Part shown: positions 43,026 through 52,321 of the stretch, piece by piece
Position numbering within the stretch: position 1 is the first letter of the stretch
Layout: each line of letters starts with the position of its first letter
Assembly (NCBI GenBank): GCA_052033915.1
Contig: JBPOJF010000005.1
Location: forward strand, 33,343 to 97,342
DNA from: CALMZY01 sp052033915
GTDB taxonomy: Bacteria > Verrucomicrobiota > Kiritimatiellia > CAIQIC01 > JAGNIJ01
Reading direction: 5' to 3'
DNA length: 64,000 nt
Translations under genes and position numbers: made by a program
The notes under the pieces: generated by a model
Database searches by the model: none
Told to the model about the DNA's origin: nothing
Seen by the model: only the letters and a program-made list of their open reading frames with translations

Positions 43026-44402
43026 ATGGCTGAAGTCCGACTCGAAGACGCCCCGCGAAAAGCCCGCGAGTACTACGACAAGGGGTTTGCCGCCATGGAG
43101 CGCGGGAACCTCGACTACGCGATGGACATGTTCATGGCGGCTCTCGATCTCGAGCCCCGCATCCTTCACATCCGCAAGTATCTCCGCGGCGCCGCGTTGA
43201 AGAAGTCGAAGGAGAAGAAGCCGAACGGCATGAACCACACGCTCTCCACCCTCGCCGGCCTCGGCACTCTCATAGCCGCGTCGAGCGCAATCAAGAAAAA
43301 GCCCCTCGAGGCGCTCAAGTCCGCCGAAAAACTGATGCGCATGGACCCGCTGAACCTGACTTTCATCAAACTCCTGGGGCGCGCCGCGGTGGCGGCGGAC
43401 ATGCCGGAAGCGGCCATCCAGACCCTGGAGATCGCCAAGGACCACTACCCCAAGAACGTCGATCTGCTGAAGTGGTTGGGCTCCCTGTACATGGAAATGG
43501 GTCAAACCCACGAAAGCCGGCAATGCTACGAGGAAATCTACGCATTGCGCCCGAACGATCCGCAGGCGTTGAAGGCGCTCAAGGACTCCGCCGCGCTGGA
43601 CACGATGAAGAAGGGCCGATGGAGCGACGCGGGATCGTTCCGCGACGTGATGAAGGACTCGAAGGAGTCCGGACTGCTCGAACAGGAAGCGAAGGCGGTG
43701 AAGTCCTCCGGCGACCTGGATAACCTGATCCGCGAGATGCGGAGCCGTCTCCAGAGGGAACCGGAAAACATCAACTACCGCCGGGCGCTCTCCGACTACC
43801 TCGCGCGCGCGAACCGGCTCGATGAAGCCCTCGCCGTACTCGAGGAGGTCCTGGAGACCACGGGCCGCGCGGATCCCCAGCTCGACCGGAGCATCAGCGC
43901 GATCCGCACGCGCAAGTTCGATCGTGAAATCGAGAAGCTCCAGGCGGCGGGAGATGACGCGGGCGCGGAGGCGATGAAGCAGCAGAAGGACGAGTTCCTC
44001 ATCAACGATGCCGCCGACCGCGTGAAGCGCTACCCGAACGATCTCCAGTTCCATTACGAACTGGGTATCCTGCTGTTCGAGCGCGGCAACCTGAACGAGG
44101 CCATTCAGGAATTTCAGGTCTCCCAGCGCAACCCGCAGCGGCGCATCCGCTCGCTCTACTACATGGCCATGTGCTTCAAGCAGAAGCAGCAGTACGACAT
44201 CGCCATGGAACAGTTGCAGAAGGCCGCCGCCGAGCTCTTTGTCATGGACGAGACCAAGAAGGACATCTGCTACGAAATGGCCCAGATCAGCGAACTCATG
44301 GGCCAGACGGAAAAGGCCGTCGGTTATTACAAGGATATCTACTCGGTAGACATCGCCTACAAGGATGTCTCCGAAAAGATAGAACAAGCCTACAAGAAGT
44401 AG
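43026..44402 (+). CDS. Tetratricopeptide-repeat protein
   Basis: 458-residue cytoplasmic protein built of TPR-like helical pairs along the whole length (for example AREYYDKGFAAMERGNLDYAMDMFMAALDLEP, NVDLLKWLGSLYMEMGQTHESRQCYEEIY, QFHYELGILLFERGNLNEAIQEFQ). A Lys-rich linker lies near residues 57-68. No signal peptide or enzyme domain; it is probably a scaffold. CAGGAGGGAG precedes the ATG. The next gene starts 4 bases after the stop. Confidence 0.85.
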   Translation: MAEVRLEDAPRKAREYYDKGFAAMERGNLDYAMDMFMAALDLEPRILHIRKYLRGAALKKSKEKKPNGMNHTLSTLAGLGTLIAASSAIKKKPLEALKSAEKLMRMDPLNLTFIKLLGRAAVAADMPEAAIQTLEIAKDHYPKNVDLLKWLGSLYMEMGQTHESRQCYEEIYALRPNDPQALKALKDSAALDTMKKGRWSDAGSFRDVMKDSKESGLLEQEAKAVKSSGDLDNLIREMRSRLQREPENINYRRALSDYLARANRLDEALAVLEEVLETTGRADPQLDRSISAIRTRKFDREIEKLQAAGDDAGAEAMKQQKDEFLINDAADRVKRYPNDLQFHYELGILLFERGNLNEAIQEFQVSQRNPQRRIRSLYYMAMCFKQKQQYDIAMEQLQKAAAELFVMDETKKDICYEMAQISELMGQTEKAVGYYKDIYSVDIAYKDVSEKIEQAYKK

Positions 44403-44406
44403 CGCT

Positions 44407-45378
44407 GTGCGAACCTCGCGGCTCACGATCCCTGCGATCCTTGCCCTGCTCCTGTGGATAACCGTTTTCGCGCCGGGATGCGGCCGGAAATCCGGGGCGC
44501 GCGATGGGGCTCTCGCGCCGACGGATGCCGAGTTTTCGGTGATGTCCTACAACCTCGGCCGCTACAGCCTGGCGGACCGCGATGGAGACGGCCAGAAAAA
44601 CGATCCCAAACCGGCGTCCGAGCGCGCGGCCCTGATCCGTATCATCGCATCGGCGAAACCCGATATCCTCGCCGTCCAGGAGATCGGAAGCCCCTCGGTG
44701 TTCGAGGAGTTCCGCGACGCGCTGCGCGCCGCAGGGCTGGACTATGAACACACCGAGTATCTTCAGCGCGGCCAGGCGGAACTCAATCTGGCCGTACTCA
44801 GCCGATTCCCGATCGTGTTGCGAAAGCCCCATACCGACGACGCCTACATGATCGGCAAAGCGAAAATCCCGGTCTTGCGAGGGTTCCTCGATGTCGAAAT
44901 CGAGGTCAATCCCGGCTACCGGATCAGGCTGATCGAAGCGCATCTGAAGTCCAAGGTGTTTCACGCGCTGGGCCAGACCGAGATGCGCCGCAACGAGGCG
45001 CGCCTGCTGAACAAGCACATCCGGAGGATTCTGAAGGATTCGCCCGATCAAAATCTTCTCGTGGTCGGCAATCTCAACGACACCTACGAATCCGCGCCCC
45101 TGCGCGAAATCATGGGCGGCCGGGAAACGGGCCTGAAAGATCTCCGGCCAAGCGACGCCTCGGGCGCCGTCTGGACGCACTTCAGTTCCAGGATCGACCA
45201 GTACGAGAGGATCGATTATGCGCTGGCCAGCCGCGGATTGCAGCCGGAGGTGGTGAGCCGAAAGACGCGCGTTTTAAGCGATCCGCAAACCTATGAAGCG
45301 TCCGATCACCGGCCTCTGATCATCGTGATCAACGGCCGTGACACCGCGCCGGGGATCAAGCCTGCCTCACCGCCCTGA
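44407..45378 (+). CDS. Endonuclease/exonuclease/phosphatase-family lipoprotein
   Basis: 323-residue protein with a GTG start and a lipoprotein signal: the hydrophobic stretch ends in APGCGRK. The EEP domain has FSVMSYNLGRYS, DILAVQEIGS (metal-binding Glu), IRLIEAHLKSK, a GNLND where GDFND is usual, IDYALASRG and the catalytic SDHRPL. The Asp-to-Asn change affects a conserved catalytic residue. Related surface EEP proteins act as phosphodiesterases or DNases. It is close behind the TPR gene and overlaps the convergent lipoprotein gene by 12 bases. Confidence 0.85.
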   Translation: MRTSRLTIPAILALLLWITVFAPGCGRKSGARDGALAPTDAEFSVMSYNLGRYSLADRDGDGQKNDPKPASERAALIRIIASAKPDILAVQEIGSPSVFEEFRDALRAAGLDYEHTEYLQRGQAELNLAVLSRFPIVLRKPHTDDAYMIGKAKIPVLRGFLDVEIEVNPGYRIRLIEAHLKSKVFHALGQTEMRRNEARLLNKHIRRILKDSPDQNLLVVGNLNDTYESAPLREIMGGRETGLKDLRPSDASGAVWTHFSSRIDQYERIDYALASRGLQPEVVSRKTRVLSDPQTYEASDHRPLIIVINGRDTAPGIKPASPP

Positions 45379-45720
45379 GGTCTCGCGCCGGCTTTCCAAC
45401 ACGATATTGAGGCGATAGTAGCGGCTCATGCCGCTCGAGATGGAATCGGTGAACGTGAGGTAGTCGCCGGTCCCGCGGATATTCCCCGCGCCGGGAAGCA
45501 CTTTCCACTCCGTCTTCCCCGTCAGGCTCGCGGAGTACAGCACGTCGTAGATCTTCCCCGGCTCCGACTTCCAGCTCAACTGCACGGATTCGCCGGAACG
45601 GGTCACGGTGAGCGTGGTCGCGCTTCTGGGCTCGCCCTTTCCAACAACCTCCTGGTGAACACATCCGCAGAATGCAAAGATTGCCGCACTCAGGAAGACT
45701 GCCGCGAAAGTCCGGATCAT
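45367..45720 (-). CDS. Small lipoprotein, fibronectin-III-like, unknown function
   Basis: 117 residues. The lipobox is in FAFCGCVHQ. The body is beta-rich, with VQLSWKSEPGKIYDVLYSASLTGKTEWKVL, a pattern common in surface proteins of the PVC group. The start ATG overlaps the previous gene's stop by one base (TAATG). Function is unknown. Confidence 0.75.
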   Translation of the reverse strand: MIRTFAAVFLSAAIFAFCGCVHQEVVGKGEPRSATTLTVTRSGESVQLSWKSEPGKIYDVLYSASLTGKTEWKVLPGAGNIRGTGDYLTFTDSISSGMSRYYRLNIVLESRRETSGR

Positions 45721-46628
45721 TATTGAAGCTCCATTCCCGAGGCCTGAGGCCCGTATTCCGTCGGACCCGGTATGGACACGGGCTGCGAGGGCGCGGTCAG
45801 GATCGGGTAATCCTCTTGAGCATCCTCAGCAACCGGCTGCGCCTCCAACACATTCCCGACATCCTCCCCCGGGAAGGGCGCGGCCGCGGGAGCGGCATCG
45901 ACCGGGGCCGGCTCATTCATTTCAACATCGGCGCCAAGAGGTCGAGTCTCCTCGCTTTGAACCGGAACCTCAACGGGCGCGACCGGTTGAGAATCACTTT
46001 CGGAAGGCGTGATGATGGGCGCGAAAGGCTGTTCGGCAGCGCGTCCGCGCTTCCGCAAACCGAACCATGCGGCGACTTTTGGCGAGTACTCGTCCTCATA
46101 CACGGGCCGGTCATACCAGCTCGACTTCCGACGCGACGCATTCTCGTCGTTCAAAGACAGGTTGTAGCGTTTGGCGAACCACTTCCAATCGTGTCGACTG
46201 AAGTTGAATTCCTGGGCGAACGCATTGACCAGCGTGGCGGTGTCGATCGAGGGAAGAGTGGTGACTTTGGGACACCAACCGACAATCGAGGATGCCAGCA
46301 CAGGAGGAAGAAGCGTCTCGTCGCCGACCAGGAGGGTCTCTCCCGGAGTCACCTGGAGGAATTTCGCATCGGCATAATCATCCACGCTGATCTTGATCCA
46401 TTCTTTGCCGTTCCATGCGTGAAGCAACGGGGCCGACGACTGGGCATCACCCTGGTACGAAACGAGAACCACAGCCGGGTATCGCTGGCTGATATCGAAC
46501 GCCACCTGCATCACGGAGTAGCGGGCGGGAACCACGAGCATCGTCACGCGCCCCGCGGTTGCCGCGAAGGACTTGGCCCCCCAGAATCCGGCCAGCAGCG
46601 CGACGGTCAAAAGCATCATTCTTTTCAT
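45720..46628 (-). CDS. Exported protein with Pro/Glu-rich C terminus, unknown function
   Basis: 302 residues with a signal peptide (MLLTVALLAGFWGAKSFA). Residues about 25-160 form a compact domain of no recognised family (RVTMLVVPARYSVMQVAFDISQRYPAVVLVSY, LQVTPGETLLVGDETLLPP). Residues about 205-302 are low-complexity, rich in Pro, Glu, Ala and Val, as in periplasmic linkers. AAAGGAG lies upstream of the ATG. It forms a two-gene unit with the small lipoprotein. Confidence 0.75.
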   Translation of the reverse strand: MKRMMLLTVALLAGFWGAKSFAATAGRVTMLVVPARYSVMQVAFDISQRYPAVVLVSYQGDAQSSAPLLHAWNGKEWIKISVDDYADAKFLQVTPGETLLVGDETLLPPVLASSIVGWCPKVTTLPSIDTATLVNAFAQEFNFSRHDWKWFAKRYNLSLNDENASRRKSSWYDRPVYEDEYSPKVAAWFGLRKRGRAAEQPFAPIITPSESDSQPVAPVEVPVQSEETRPLGADVEMNEPAPVDAAPAAAPFPGEDVGNVLEAQPVAEDAQEDYPILTAPSQPVSIPGPTEYGPQASGMELQ

Positions 46629-46817
46629 GAGAAACGATTACTCCTTTCTTGGAGTCGTCAAATCAATGTGGCGTTACATTAACACCCCGTCGGCTGCGAA
46701 TTCAAGCAGTAGCTGAAGCCCCGGCCCCATGGGAACGCCCCGCCGGCAGCTCTCCGCACGAACGCATACCGGCAGAGCGGACCGCAAGCGGGGCCCATCG
46801 GCGAAATCGCCGCGCGC

Positions 46818-47318
46818 TTAATCCCCACCGGCCTCGCGCTTCCCGAGTTTCCCATCCAGATACAGCAGACCGTTACCGCCCGGTCCGACCATGGACATCT
46901 GGGAGACAATTTCGGCGGCCTGAGCCTCCTCTTCCACCTGTTCATCCACGAACCACCTCAGCATGCTGTTCGTGGCATGATCCCCTTCCTTGATGGCCAG
47001 ATCGACCAGACCGTGGATGCTCTGGGTCACGTATTGCTCGTGCTTGTAAGCCTGCTCAAACATGACCATCGGCGACTTGAAGGTCGTCGGCGGCTGCTTG
47101 ATGGCGGCCAATTCGACGCGCCCGCCCTGGTCGTTGATGTAGTCAAAGAACTTCATCGCGTGGGACAGTTCCTCCTGATACTGCACCTTGAACCAGTGGC
47201 TGAACCCTTTGAAACCCATGTTCTCGCACTGCGCAGCCATGGCGAGGTAGAGATACGCCGAATAGATTTCCTTATTGATCTGTTCGTTGATCGCCTTTTC
47301 CATCTTCTTGCTGATCAT
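46818..47318 (-). CDS. ftnA: Bacterial non-heme ferritin
   Basis: 166-residue ferritin that stores iron as a 24-mer shell and oxidises Fe2+. Ferroxidase ligands are visible: Glu in NKEIYSAYLYLA, the Glu/His pair in QEELSHAMKFFDY, and later FVDEQVEEEAQ. The length is typical of FtnA. A purine-rich AAAGGAGAA lies before the ATG. It is divergent from the thiol peroxidase gene, so both may be part of an oxidative-stress/iron response. Confidence 0.95.
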   Translation of the reverse strand: MISKKMEKAINEQINKEIYSAYLYLAMAAQCENMGFKGFSHWFKVQYQEELSHAMKFFDYINDQGGRVELAAIKQPPTTFKSPMVMFEQAYKHEQYVTQSIHGLVDLAIKEGDHATNSMLRWFVDEQVEEEAQAAEIVSQMSMVGPGGNGLLYLDGKLGKREAGGD

Positions 47319-47398
47319 GTGTTATTCTCCTTTGTTCCAGTTGCTCCTTCCCGGCAATATACTCGCCTTTCACGCATCCGCCAGTTCAAAGGCAAACA

Positions 47399-47427
47399 TT
47401 TACTATTCGAATACTTTCGGCTATAGT
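47399..47427 (+). promoter_or_regulatory. Candidate tpx promoter
   Basis: TTTACT (47399-47404), 17-base spacer, TATAGT (47422-47427), about 15 nt ahead of the AGGAGG of tpx. No operator-like palindrome is evident. Confidence 0.5.
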
Positions 47428-47448
47428 GCTCGCCATTAGGAGGTAACG

Positions 47449-47952
47449 ATGGCAACGATCACTTTCAAGGGCAGCCCGGTTCACACGTTCGGCTATCTTC
47501 CTCCGGTGGGAAAAATCGCCCCTCCCTTCCGCCTCACCTCGGCGGATCTCACGGATATCGGACTGGAAGCGTTGAAGGGAAAGAAGAAGATTCTCAACAT
47601 TGTCCCCAGCCTCGACACGGACGTGTGCGCCGCGTCGGCCCGCCGGTTCAGCGAGGAAGCGGCCCGGCTCAACAACGTGGCCCTTCTGAACATCTCGGCC
47701 GATCTACCCTTCGCGCAGAAGCGTTTCTGCGACAGCGGTTCGTTGCACAACATCATCACTCTTTCGACCCTGCGCTCCCTGTCCTTCGGGAAGGATTACG
47801 GTGTCCAGATCATGGACGGCCCCCTGGCCGGACTCATGAGCCGAGCCGTTCTTGTACTCGACGCGGACAACAAGATCGTGTACGCCGAACAGGTCCCCGA
47901 AATCACACAGGAACCGAACTATGCCGCCGCGCTTGCCGCAGTCCGCAAGTGA
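47449..47952 (+). CDS. tpx: Thiol peroxidase (Tpx-type peroxiredoxin)
   Basis: 167-residue atypical 2-Cys peroxiredoxin that reduces hydroperoxides with thioredoxin. The N-terminal FKGSPVHTFG is Tpx-like, the peroxidatic Cys lies in SLDTDVCAASARRF, and the resolving Cys in RFCDSG. The DxDxxC context and length agree with Tpx. TTAGGAGGT precedes the ATG. Confidence 0.95.
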   Translation: MATITFKGSPVHTFGYLPPVGKIAPPFRLTSADLTDIGLEALKGKKKILNIVPSLDTDVCAASARRFSEEAARLNNVALLNISADLPFAQKRFCDSGSLHNIITLSTLRSLSFGKDYGVQIMDGPLAGLMSRAVLVLDADNKIVYAEQVPEITQEPNYAAALAAVRK

Positions 47953-48083
47953 CGGGTTCCCCGTGAGCGAGGGATGATCGCTCCGGCTTCCCCGTTCGGC
48001 GCTCCGGGCTCCTATCCCTTCCATGTCGCGGGCGGACATTGAGGGTCGAGGTTGAGAAGAGAGGCTGTGCTATAGTTAGCCGT

Positions 48084-50195
48084 ATGACGACGGATCCCCT
48101 ATGCGGAATGCACGTGGTTGAATCCAGCCGGCCCGGCAACTGCCGGAAATGCGGGATGGCTCTTCAGCCAACGAATCCGTCCGCCGCGGGCGAAGACCCT
48201 TCCGAACTCGCGCAGATGTCGCGACGCCTGGCCATTGGCGCCGTTCTTTCGGTCCCCGTGGTCGCGCTGGCCATGGCGCATTGGATTCCGGGTATGGAAC
48301 GCAGAGTCCCGGAATATGCGTCCCGCTGGATTCAGCTTCTCTTCAGCGTGCCGATTGTCCTCTGGGCCGGAGCCCCTCTCCTTCAACGCGGATGGAGTTC
48401 CTTTCGCACACGGAAACTTAATATGTTCTCGCTGGTCTCCCTGGGAATCGCGGCGGCATTTCTCTACAGCGCCGCCGCCGTCCTCGTCCCCGAACTATTC
48501 CCCTCCTCCTTCAGGCAGCCCGGCAGCGAAGTGCCGGTCTATTTCGAGGCCTCCGCGGTCATCACCGTTCTTGTCCTGCTGGGCCAGGTCCTGGAACTCC
48601 GGGTCAGGCGGCGCACGGGAGACACCATCCGGTCTCTGCTCGATCTCACCCCGACCATTGCCCATCAGGTGCGGAACGGCGGCGAGACGGACATCCCGCT
48701 CAGCGATGTTCAACCCGGCATGATGCTCCGCGTAAAGCCCGGCGAGCGGGTGCCCGTGGACGGCCGCGTCGTGGAGGGGCGCAGTTGCGTGGACGAGTCG
48801 ATGATCACGGGCGAGTCCCTGCCCGTCGAGAAGTTCACCGGCATCCCCGTCGTGGCCGGCGCCATCAACGGAAAGGGGTCGTTCGTCATGCGGGCGGAAA
48901 AGGTGGGCGGGGACACCCTGCTGGCCCATATCGTCGCCCTTGTGGCGGAGGCCCAGCGAAGCCGCGCCCCCATCCAGCAACTCGCGGATCGGGTCGCGGG
49001 GGTCTTTGTTCCCGCCGTCATGGCCGTATCTGTCTCCACATTCGTTCTGTGGGCGCTTTTCGGCCCGGAGCCGCGTATTGCCGCGGCGGTCATGAACGCC
49101 GTCTCGGTTCTCATCATTGCCTGCCCTTGCGCGCTGGGCCTGGCCACCCCGATGTCCATCATGGTCGGCATCGGGCGCGGCGCCCGGGCGGGAATCCTGA
49201 TCCGAAGCGCGGAGGCGCTGGAACGGCTGACGAAGGCGGACGTCGTGGTCGTCGATACAACAGGAACCCTCACGGAAGGAATACCAACCCTCACCACCTG
49301 CCTGGGCTTGGATCCTTTTTCGGATAACGAACTTCTTCGAATTGCCGCTTCTCTTGAACAGAACAGCGAACATCCGCTGGCCTCCGCCGTTCTCGCCGAG
49401 GCGAAGAACCGCGGGTTGAACCTCCTGCCGGTGGAGAACTTCCAAAGACTGCCCGGCCTCGGTCTTTCGGCAAGGATTCAGAACCGCGACGTGCGGATCG
49501 GCAACCGGGCTCTTCTGGATCAGAGCCGTGTCGCCGACGCCGATCATCTGCGCGAGCTGGCCCGCCGCCTGGAACGGGAAGGCCAGACGACCCTTCATAT
49601 CGCCGTGGACGGAAAACTGGCCGGATTGATGGCGGTATCCGATCCCATCAAGACCACCACCCCGGAAGCGGTCGACGAACTCAAGCGTCTGGGCGTGCAG
49701 TTGATTCTCATCACCGGCGACCAACCCCGCGCGGCCGAGGCCATCGCTCGCCACCTAGGCATCCTGGAGGTTGAATCCCGGGTGCTGCCCGAGGACAAAG
49801 TACGCTGCATTTCCGAGCTTCGTTCCGCCGGCCGCATTGTCGTGATGGCCGGCGACGGCATCAACGACGCCCCCGCCCTGGCGACGGCAGACGTCGGAAT
49901 CGCGATGGGGACGGGTACGAATATTGCGATCGAGAGTTCCGATGTGACCCTGCTCAAGGGCGATTTGAGAGGGATTGAAAAAACCTTCCGGCTCAGTCGC
50001 GCGACGATGCGAAACGTACGCCAGAACCTGTTCCTGGCATTTTTCTTCAACGCGCTCGGCATCCCGGTGGCCGCCGGACTTTTGTATCCGTTTTTCGGGC
50101 TTCTGCTGAGTCCGATCCTGGCCGCCGCCGCCATGAGCTTCAGTTCGGTGTCCGTGATCGCCAATGCGCTGAGGCTGAGGAATGTGAAGCTGTAA
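48084..50195 (+). CDS. P1B-type copper-transporting ATPase with DTTGT in place of DKTGT
   Basis: 703-residue Cu+-ATPase-like protein. The N terminus has a short metal-binding part (TDPLCGM, CRKCGM) instead of an HMA domain. Membrane motif CPC is at 347-349; TGES at 242-245, SEHPLA around H430, GDGIND at 590-595, and the copper-type last helix MSFSSVSV are intact. The phosphorylation site reads D391-TTGTLT, so the near-invariant Lys is Thr. TM7 has FFN instead of YN. The ATG lies 8 bases after a TATAGT, suggesting a leaderless or very short leader. Transport activity is uncertain. Confidence 0.9.
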   Translation: MTTDPLCGMHVVESSRPGNCRKCGMALQPTNPSAAGEDPSELAQMSRRLAIGAVLSVPVVALAMAHWIPGMERRVPEYASRWIQLLFSVPIVLWAGAPLLQRGWSSFRTRKLNMFSLVSLGIAAAFLYSAAAVLVPELFPSSFRQPGSEVPVYFEASAVITVLVLLGQVLELRVRRRTGDTIRSLLDLTPTIAHQVRNGGETDIPLSDVQPGMMLRVKPGERVPVDGRVVEGRSCVDESMITGESLPVEKFTGIPVVAGAINGKGSFVMRAEKVGGDTLLAHIVALVAEAQRSRAPIQQLADRVAGVFVPAVMAVSVSTFVLWALFGPEPRIAAAVMNAVSVLIIACPCALGLATPMSIMVGIGRGARAGILIRSAEALERLTKADVVVVDTTGTLTEGIPTLTTCLGLDPFSDNELLRIAASLEQNSEHPLASAVLAEAKNRGLNLLPVENFQRLPGLGLSARIQNRDVRIGNRALLDQSRVADADHLRELARRLEREGQTTLHIAVDGKLAGLMAVSDPIKTTTPEAVDELKRLGVQLILITGDQPRAAEAIARHLGILEVESRVLPEDKVRCISELRSAGRIVVMAGDGINDAPALATADVGIAMGTGTNIAIESSDVTLLKGDLRGIEKTFRLSRATMRNVRQNLFLAFFFNALGIPVAAGLLYPFFGLLLSPILAAAAMSFSSVSVIANALRLRNVKL

Positions 50196-50198
50196 GGA

Positions 50199-50215
50199 TT
50201 TCCGGACTCCGGAAA
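50199..50215. terminator. Bidirectional stem-loop between convergent genes
   Basis: TTTCCGG-ACT-CCGGAAA, 7-bp stem with 3-nt loop, fills the 22-base gap between the ATPase and histidine-kinase stops. A-rich on one side; probably a shared terminator. Confidence 0.4.
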
Positions 50216-50217
50216 AC

Positions 50218-51366
50218 TCAGGAGTCGGAGGGCGGCAGGTCGCAGGGAATGAGGTTGATAAAGCGTGTGCCCTTGCCCGGCTCGCTTTCGACAATCATCG
50301 CGCCCTTGTGGGCCACCACAATCCCCAGCACGACAGCCAGGCCCAATCCCCGGCCCGTCGGCTTGGTTGTGAAGAAAGGATCGAACACCCTGGCCTTTTT
50401 CTCGGCATCCATCCCGCAGCCGTCATCCCGGACTTCCAGGCAAACACAACGCCCCTTGGGCAGTGTTCCGTTTACGAGCGCTCCCGCAAAGTCGGCCGAG
50501 GCGCATGCGACTTCGCGCGTGCTCACGGTGATCGTCCCCCCACGCTCGCCGATGGCGTCCGACGCGTTGATGACGAGGTTCATAATGACCTGCCGTTTCT
50601 GCGTAGGGTCGGCCTTCACCATCGGAAGCTCTCCCGCGAGATTGAAGCGCAATCCAACCTTCTTTCCCACGGACGTCTTGAGCAGCGGCTGCATGTCCAC
50701 GATCAGCTTCGTGAGGTCCACGTCCTCCATCACAAATTTGCCGCGGCCGGAATAGACCAGCATCTGGTTCGTCAGCTCCGCCGCGCGCTGAACGGCCATC
50801 TCAAGCTCCTTGAGCAAGTCCTCCGCCAACGAATCCTTCGGAAGACGCCCGGCCAGCAGGCCCACACTCCCCATGATGGTCGTGAGCATGTTGTTAAAAT
50901 CATGCGCGGCTCCAGCCGCCATGAGCCCCATGCTTTCCGTTTTCTGCGCCTGGTACAACTGTCGCTGAAGGGATTTTTTCTCCTGTTGCAGGAGGTCCAG
51001 ACGCTCCTTGAGTTGGGCAAGAATCAGATTCAGGCACTGCTCGATCGCGGCCACGTCGTCCTCCACCTTGAGCAGCCTGACCTGGTCCGGCAGTTCGCCG
51101 CCGATCACACGCTCCAGGTAATCGCGCAGGCGGATGATGTTGAGCGGGTATTTCTGCAGGATCATATAGCCGCCGATCGCAGCGGACATCAGCAGCAACA
51201 GGATGATCAGGTTCTGAAAACCGTCCGTCAACGCGCCGGATTCTGCGTTGATGTTGAAATACCAGAACACCAGCAGGGGAATGACGGAAATCAGCGCGAC
51301 GCCGATGGCAAACTGGACACGGGCGCCACGAGACATCAAGAAGGTCTGAGCGTTCGAGCTACCCAC
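50218..51366 (-). CDS. Membrane sensor histidine kinase (NtrB-like catalytic core)
   Basis: About 382 residues. Two membrane helices (about 19-36 and 52-70) enclose a very short periplasmic loop. A coiled coil (LLQQEKKSLQRQLYQAQK) leads to the phospho-acceptor His in AAGAAHDFNNMLTTIMG, then N-box NLVINASDAI, G1 DDGCGMD and F/G2 FFTTKPTGRGLGL. No response regulator or sigma54 activator is nearby. A GTG at 51366 with GGAGG upstream is preferred; an in-frame TTG lies at 51387. Confidence 0.87.
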   Translation of the reverse strand: MGSSNAQTFLMSRGARVQFAIGVALISVIPLLVFWYFNINAESGALTDGFQNLIILLLLMSAAIGGYMILQKYPLNIIRLRDYLERVIGGELPDQVRLLKVEDDVAAIEQCLNLILAQLKERLDLLQQEKKSLQRQLYQAQKTESMGLMAAGAAHDFNNMLTTIMGSVGLLAGRLPKDSLAEDLLKELEMAVQRAAELTNQMLVYSGRGKFVMEDVDLTKLIVDMQPLLKTSVGKKVGLRFNLAGELPMVKADPTQKRQVIMNLVINASDAIGERGGTITVSTREVACASADFAGALVNGTLPKGRCVCLEVRDDGCGMDAEKKARVFDPFFTTKPTGRGLGLAVVLGIVVAHKGAMIVESEPGKGTRFINLIPCDLPPSDS

Positions 51367-51441
51367 ACCACCTCCCTTTTTTTTCAAAGCAGTGGGTTTT
51401 TCTATAGATACCCGCCCACCCGAGAGGTGTTAAGCGACGCT

Positions 51442-52239
51442 TCAACCCATCACCAGGAACACGACGGCGGCAACGGTGATCCGGTACCATCCGAACGGGA
51501 CCAGCGTATGGCAGCCGAGAAACCGGATCAGAAAACGGATGCCAATCCACGCAAAAACAAACGACACCAGAAAGCCCAAGCCGAACAACGGAATATCCGT
51601 CCGGTCCAGGCAGGGCAGGCTTTTCCAAAGGTCAAACACGGTCGCCGCCACCATGACGGGCACCGCGGCAAAGAAGGAGTACTCCGTGGCCGTCTTTCGT
51701 TCCAGGCCGGTAATCATCCCGCCGAGGATCGTGGACGCCGATCGGGACATGCCCGGCCACATCGCCATGCACTGAAAACAGCCGATCCATAACGCTTCCT
51801 TCCAGGTCAGCGTCTCCAGATCGTTCCGGGCCGACTTGGTGAAAAACCGTTCCGCGAGCAGAATCCAAACGCCGCCCACCGCCATGCCGATCGCCACGTT
51901 GGAAGGACTGAACAGGTACATCTTGATCTCATCGTGAAAAGCGGCGCCCAGCACCAGCGCCGGAATCGTGGTGAGCAGAAGCAATCCAAGGCCGCGCGGA
52001 CTCCAGAACCCCGAGCGGCGCCGAACGTTCAGGAACTGCAGGAAGCGACGCCGGTACAGGACCACAACCGCCAGAATTGAACCCAACTGAATGAACACAT
52101 GGAACGTCGCCGCGCGTTCGCCGCTGAAGCGCATCAGGTCGCCGACGAGAATCAGGTGGCCGGTGGAAGAGATGGGGATGAATTCCGTCAACCCCTGGAC
52201 AATCCCCAGAACAACCGCGGTGACAACCCACATTTCCAT
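51442..52239 (-). CDS. uppP: Undecaprenyl-diphosphatase
   Basis: 265-residue membrane enzyme that recycles C55-PP to the carrier lipid for peptidoglycan. Motif 1 GLTEFIPISSTGHLIL and motif 2 PGMSRSASTILGG are both intact. About eight hydrophobic segments. AGGAAG lies before the ATG. It is divergent from the ABC permease gene. Confidence 0.95.
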   Translation of the reverse strand: MEMWVVTAVVLGIVQGLTEFIPISSTGHLILVGDLMRFSGERAATFHVFIQLGSILAVVVLYRRRFLQFLNVRRRSGFWSPRGLGLLLLTTIPALVLGAAFHDEIKMYLFSPSNVAIGMAVGGVWILLAERFFTKSARNDLETLTWKEALWIGCFQCMAMWPGMSRSASTILGGMITGLERKTATEYSFFAAVPVMVAATVFDLWKSLPCLDRTDIPLFGLGFLVSFVFAWIGIRFLIRFLGCHTLVPFGWYRITVAAVVFLVMG

Positions 52240-52321
52240 ATGACTTCCTGTTCGCGTGCTTGTGAATGACGGCGCGATAATTTACCCTGCGTGCCGGTAG
52301 GTGACCACTTCTTTCTTGGCC

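Noticed and set aside
46679..46945. 88-codon minus-strand ORF overlapping the ferritin gene's 3' end
   Set aside because: Out of frame with ftnA, no domain, and most of it overlaps the conserved ferritin coding sequence.
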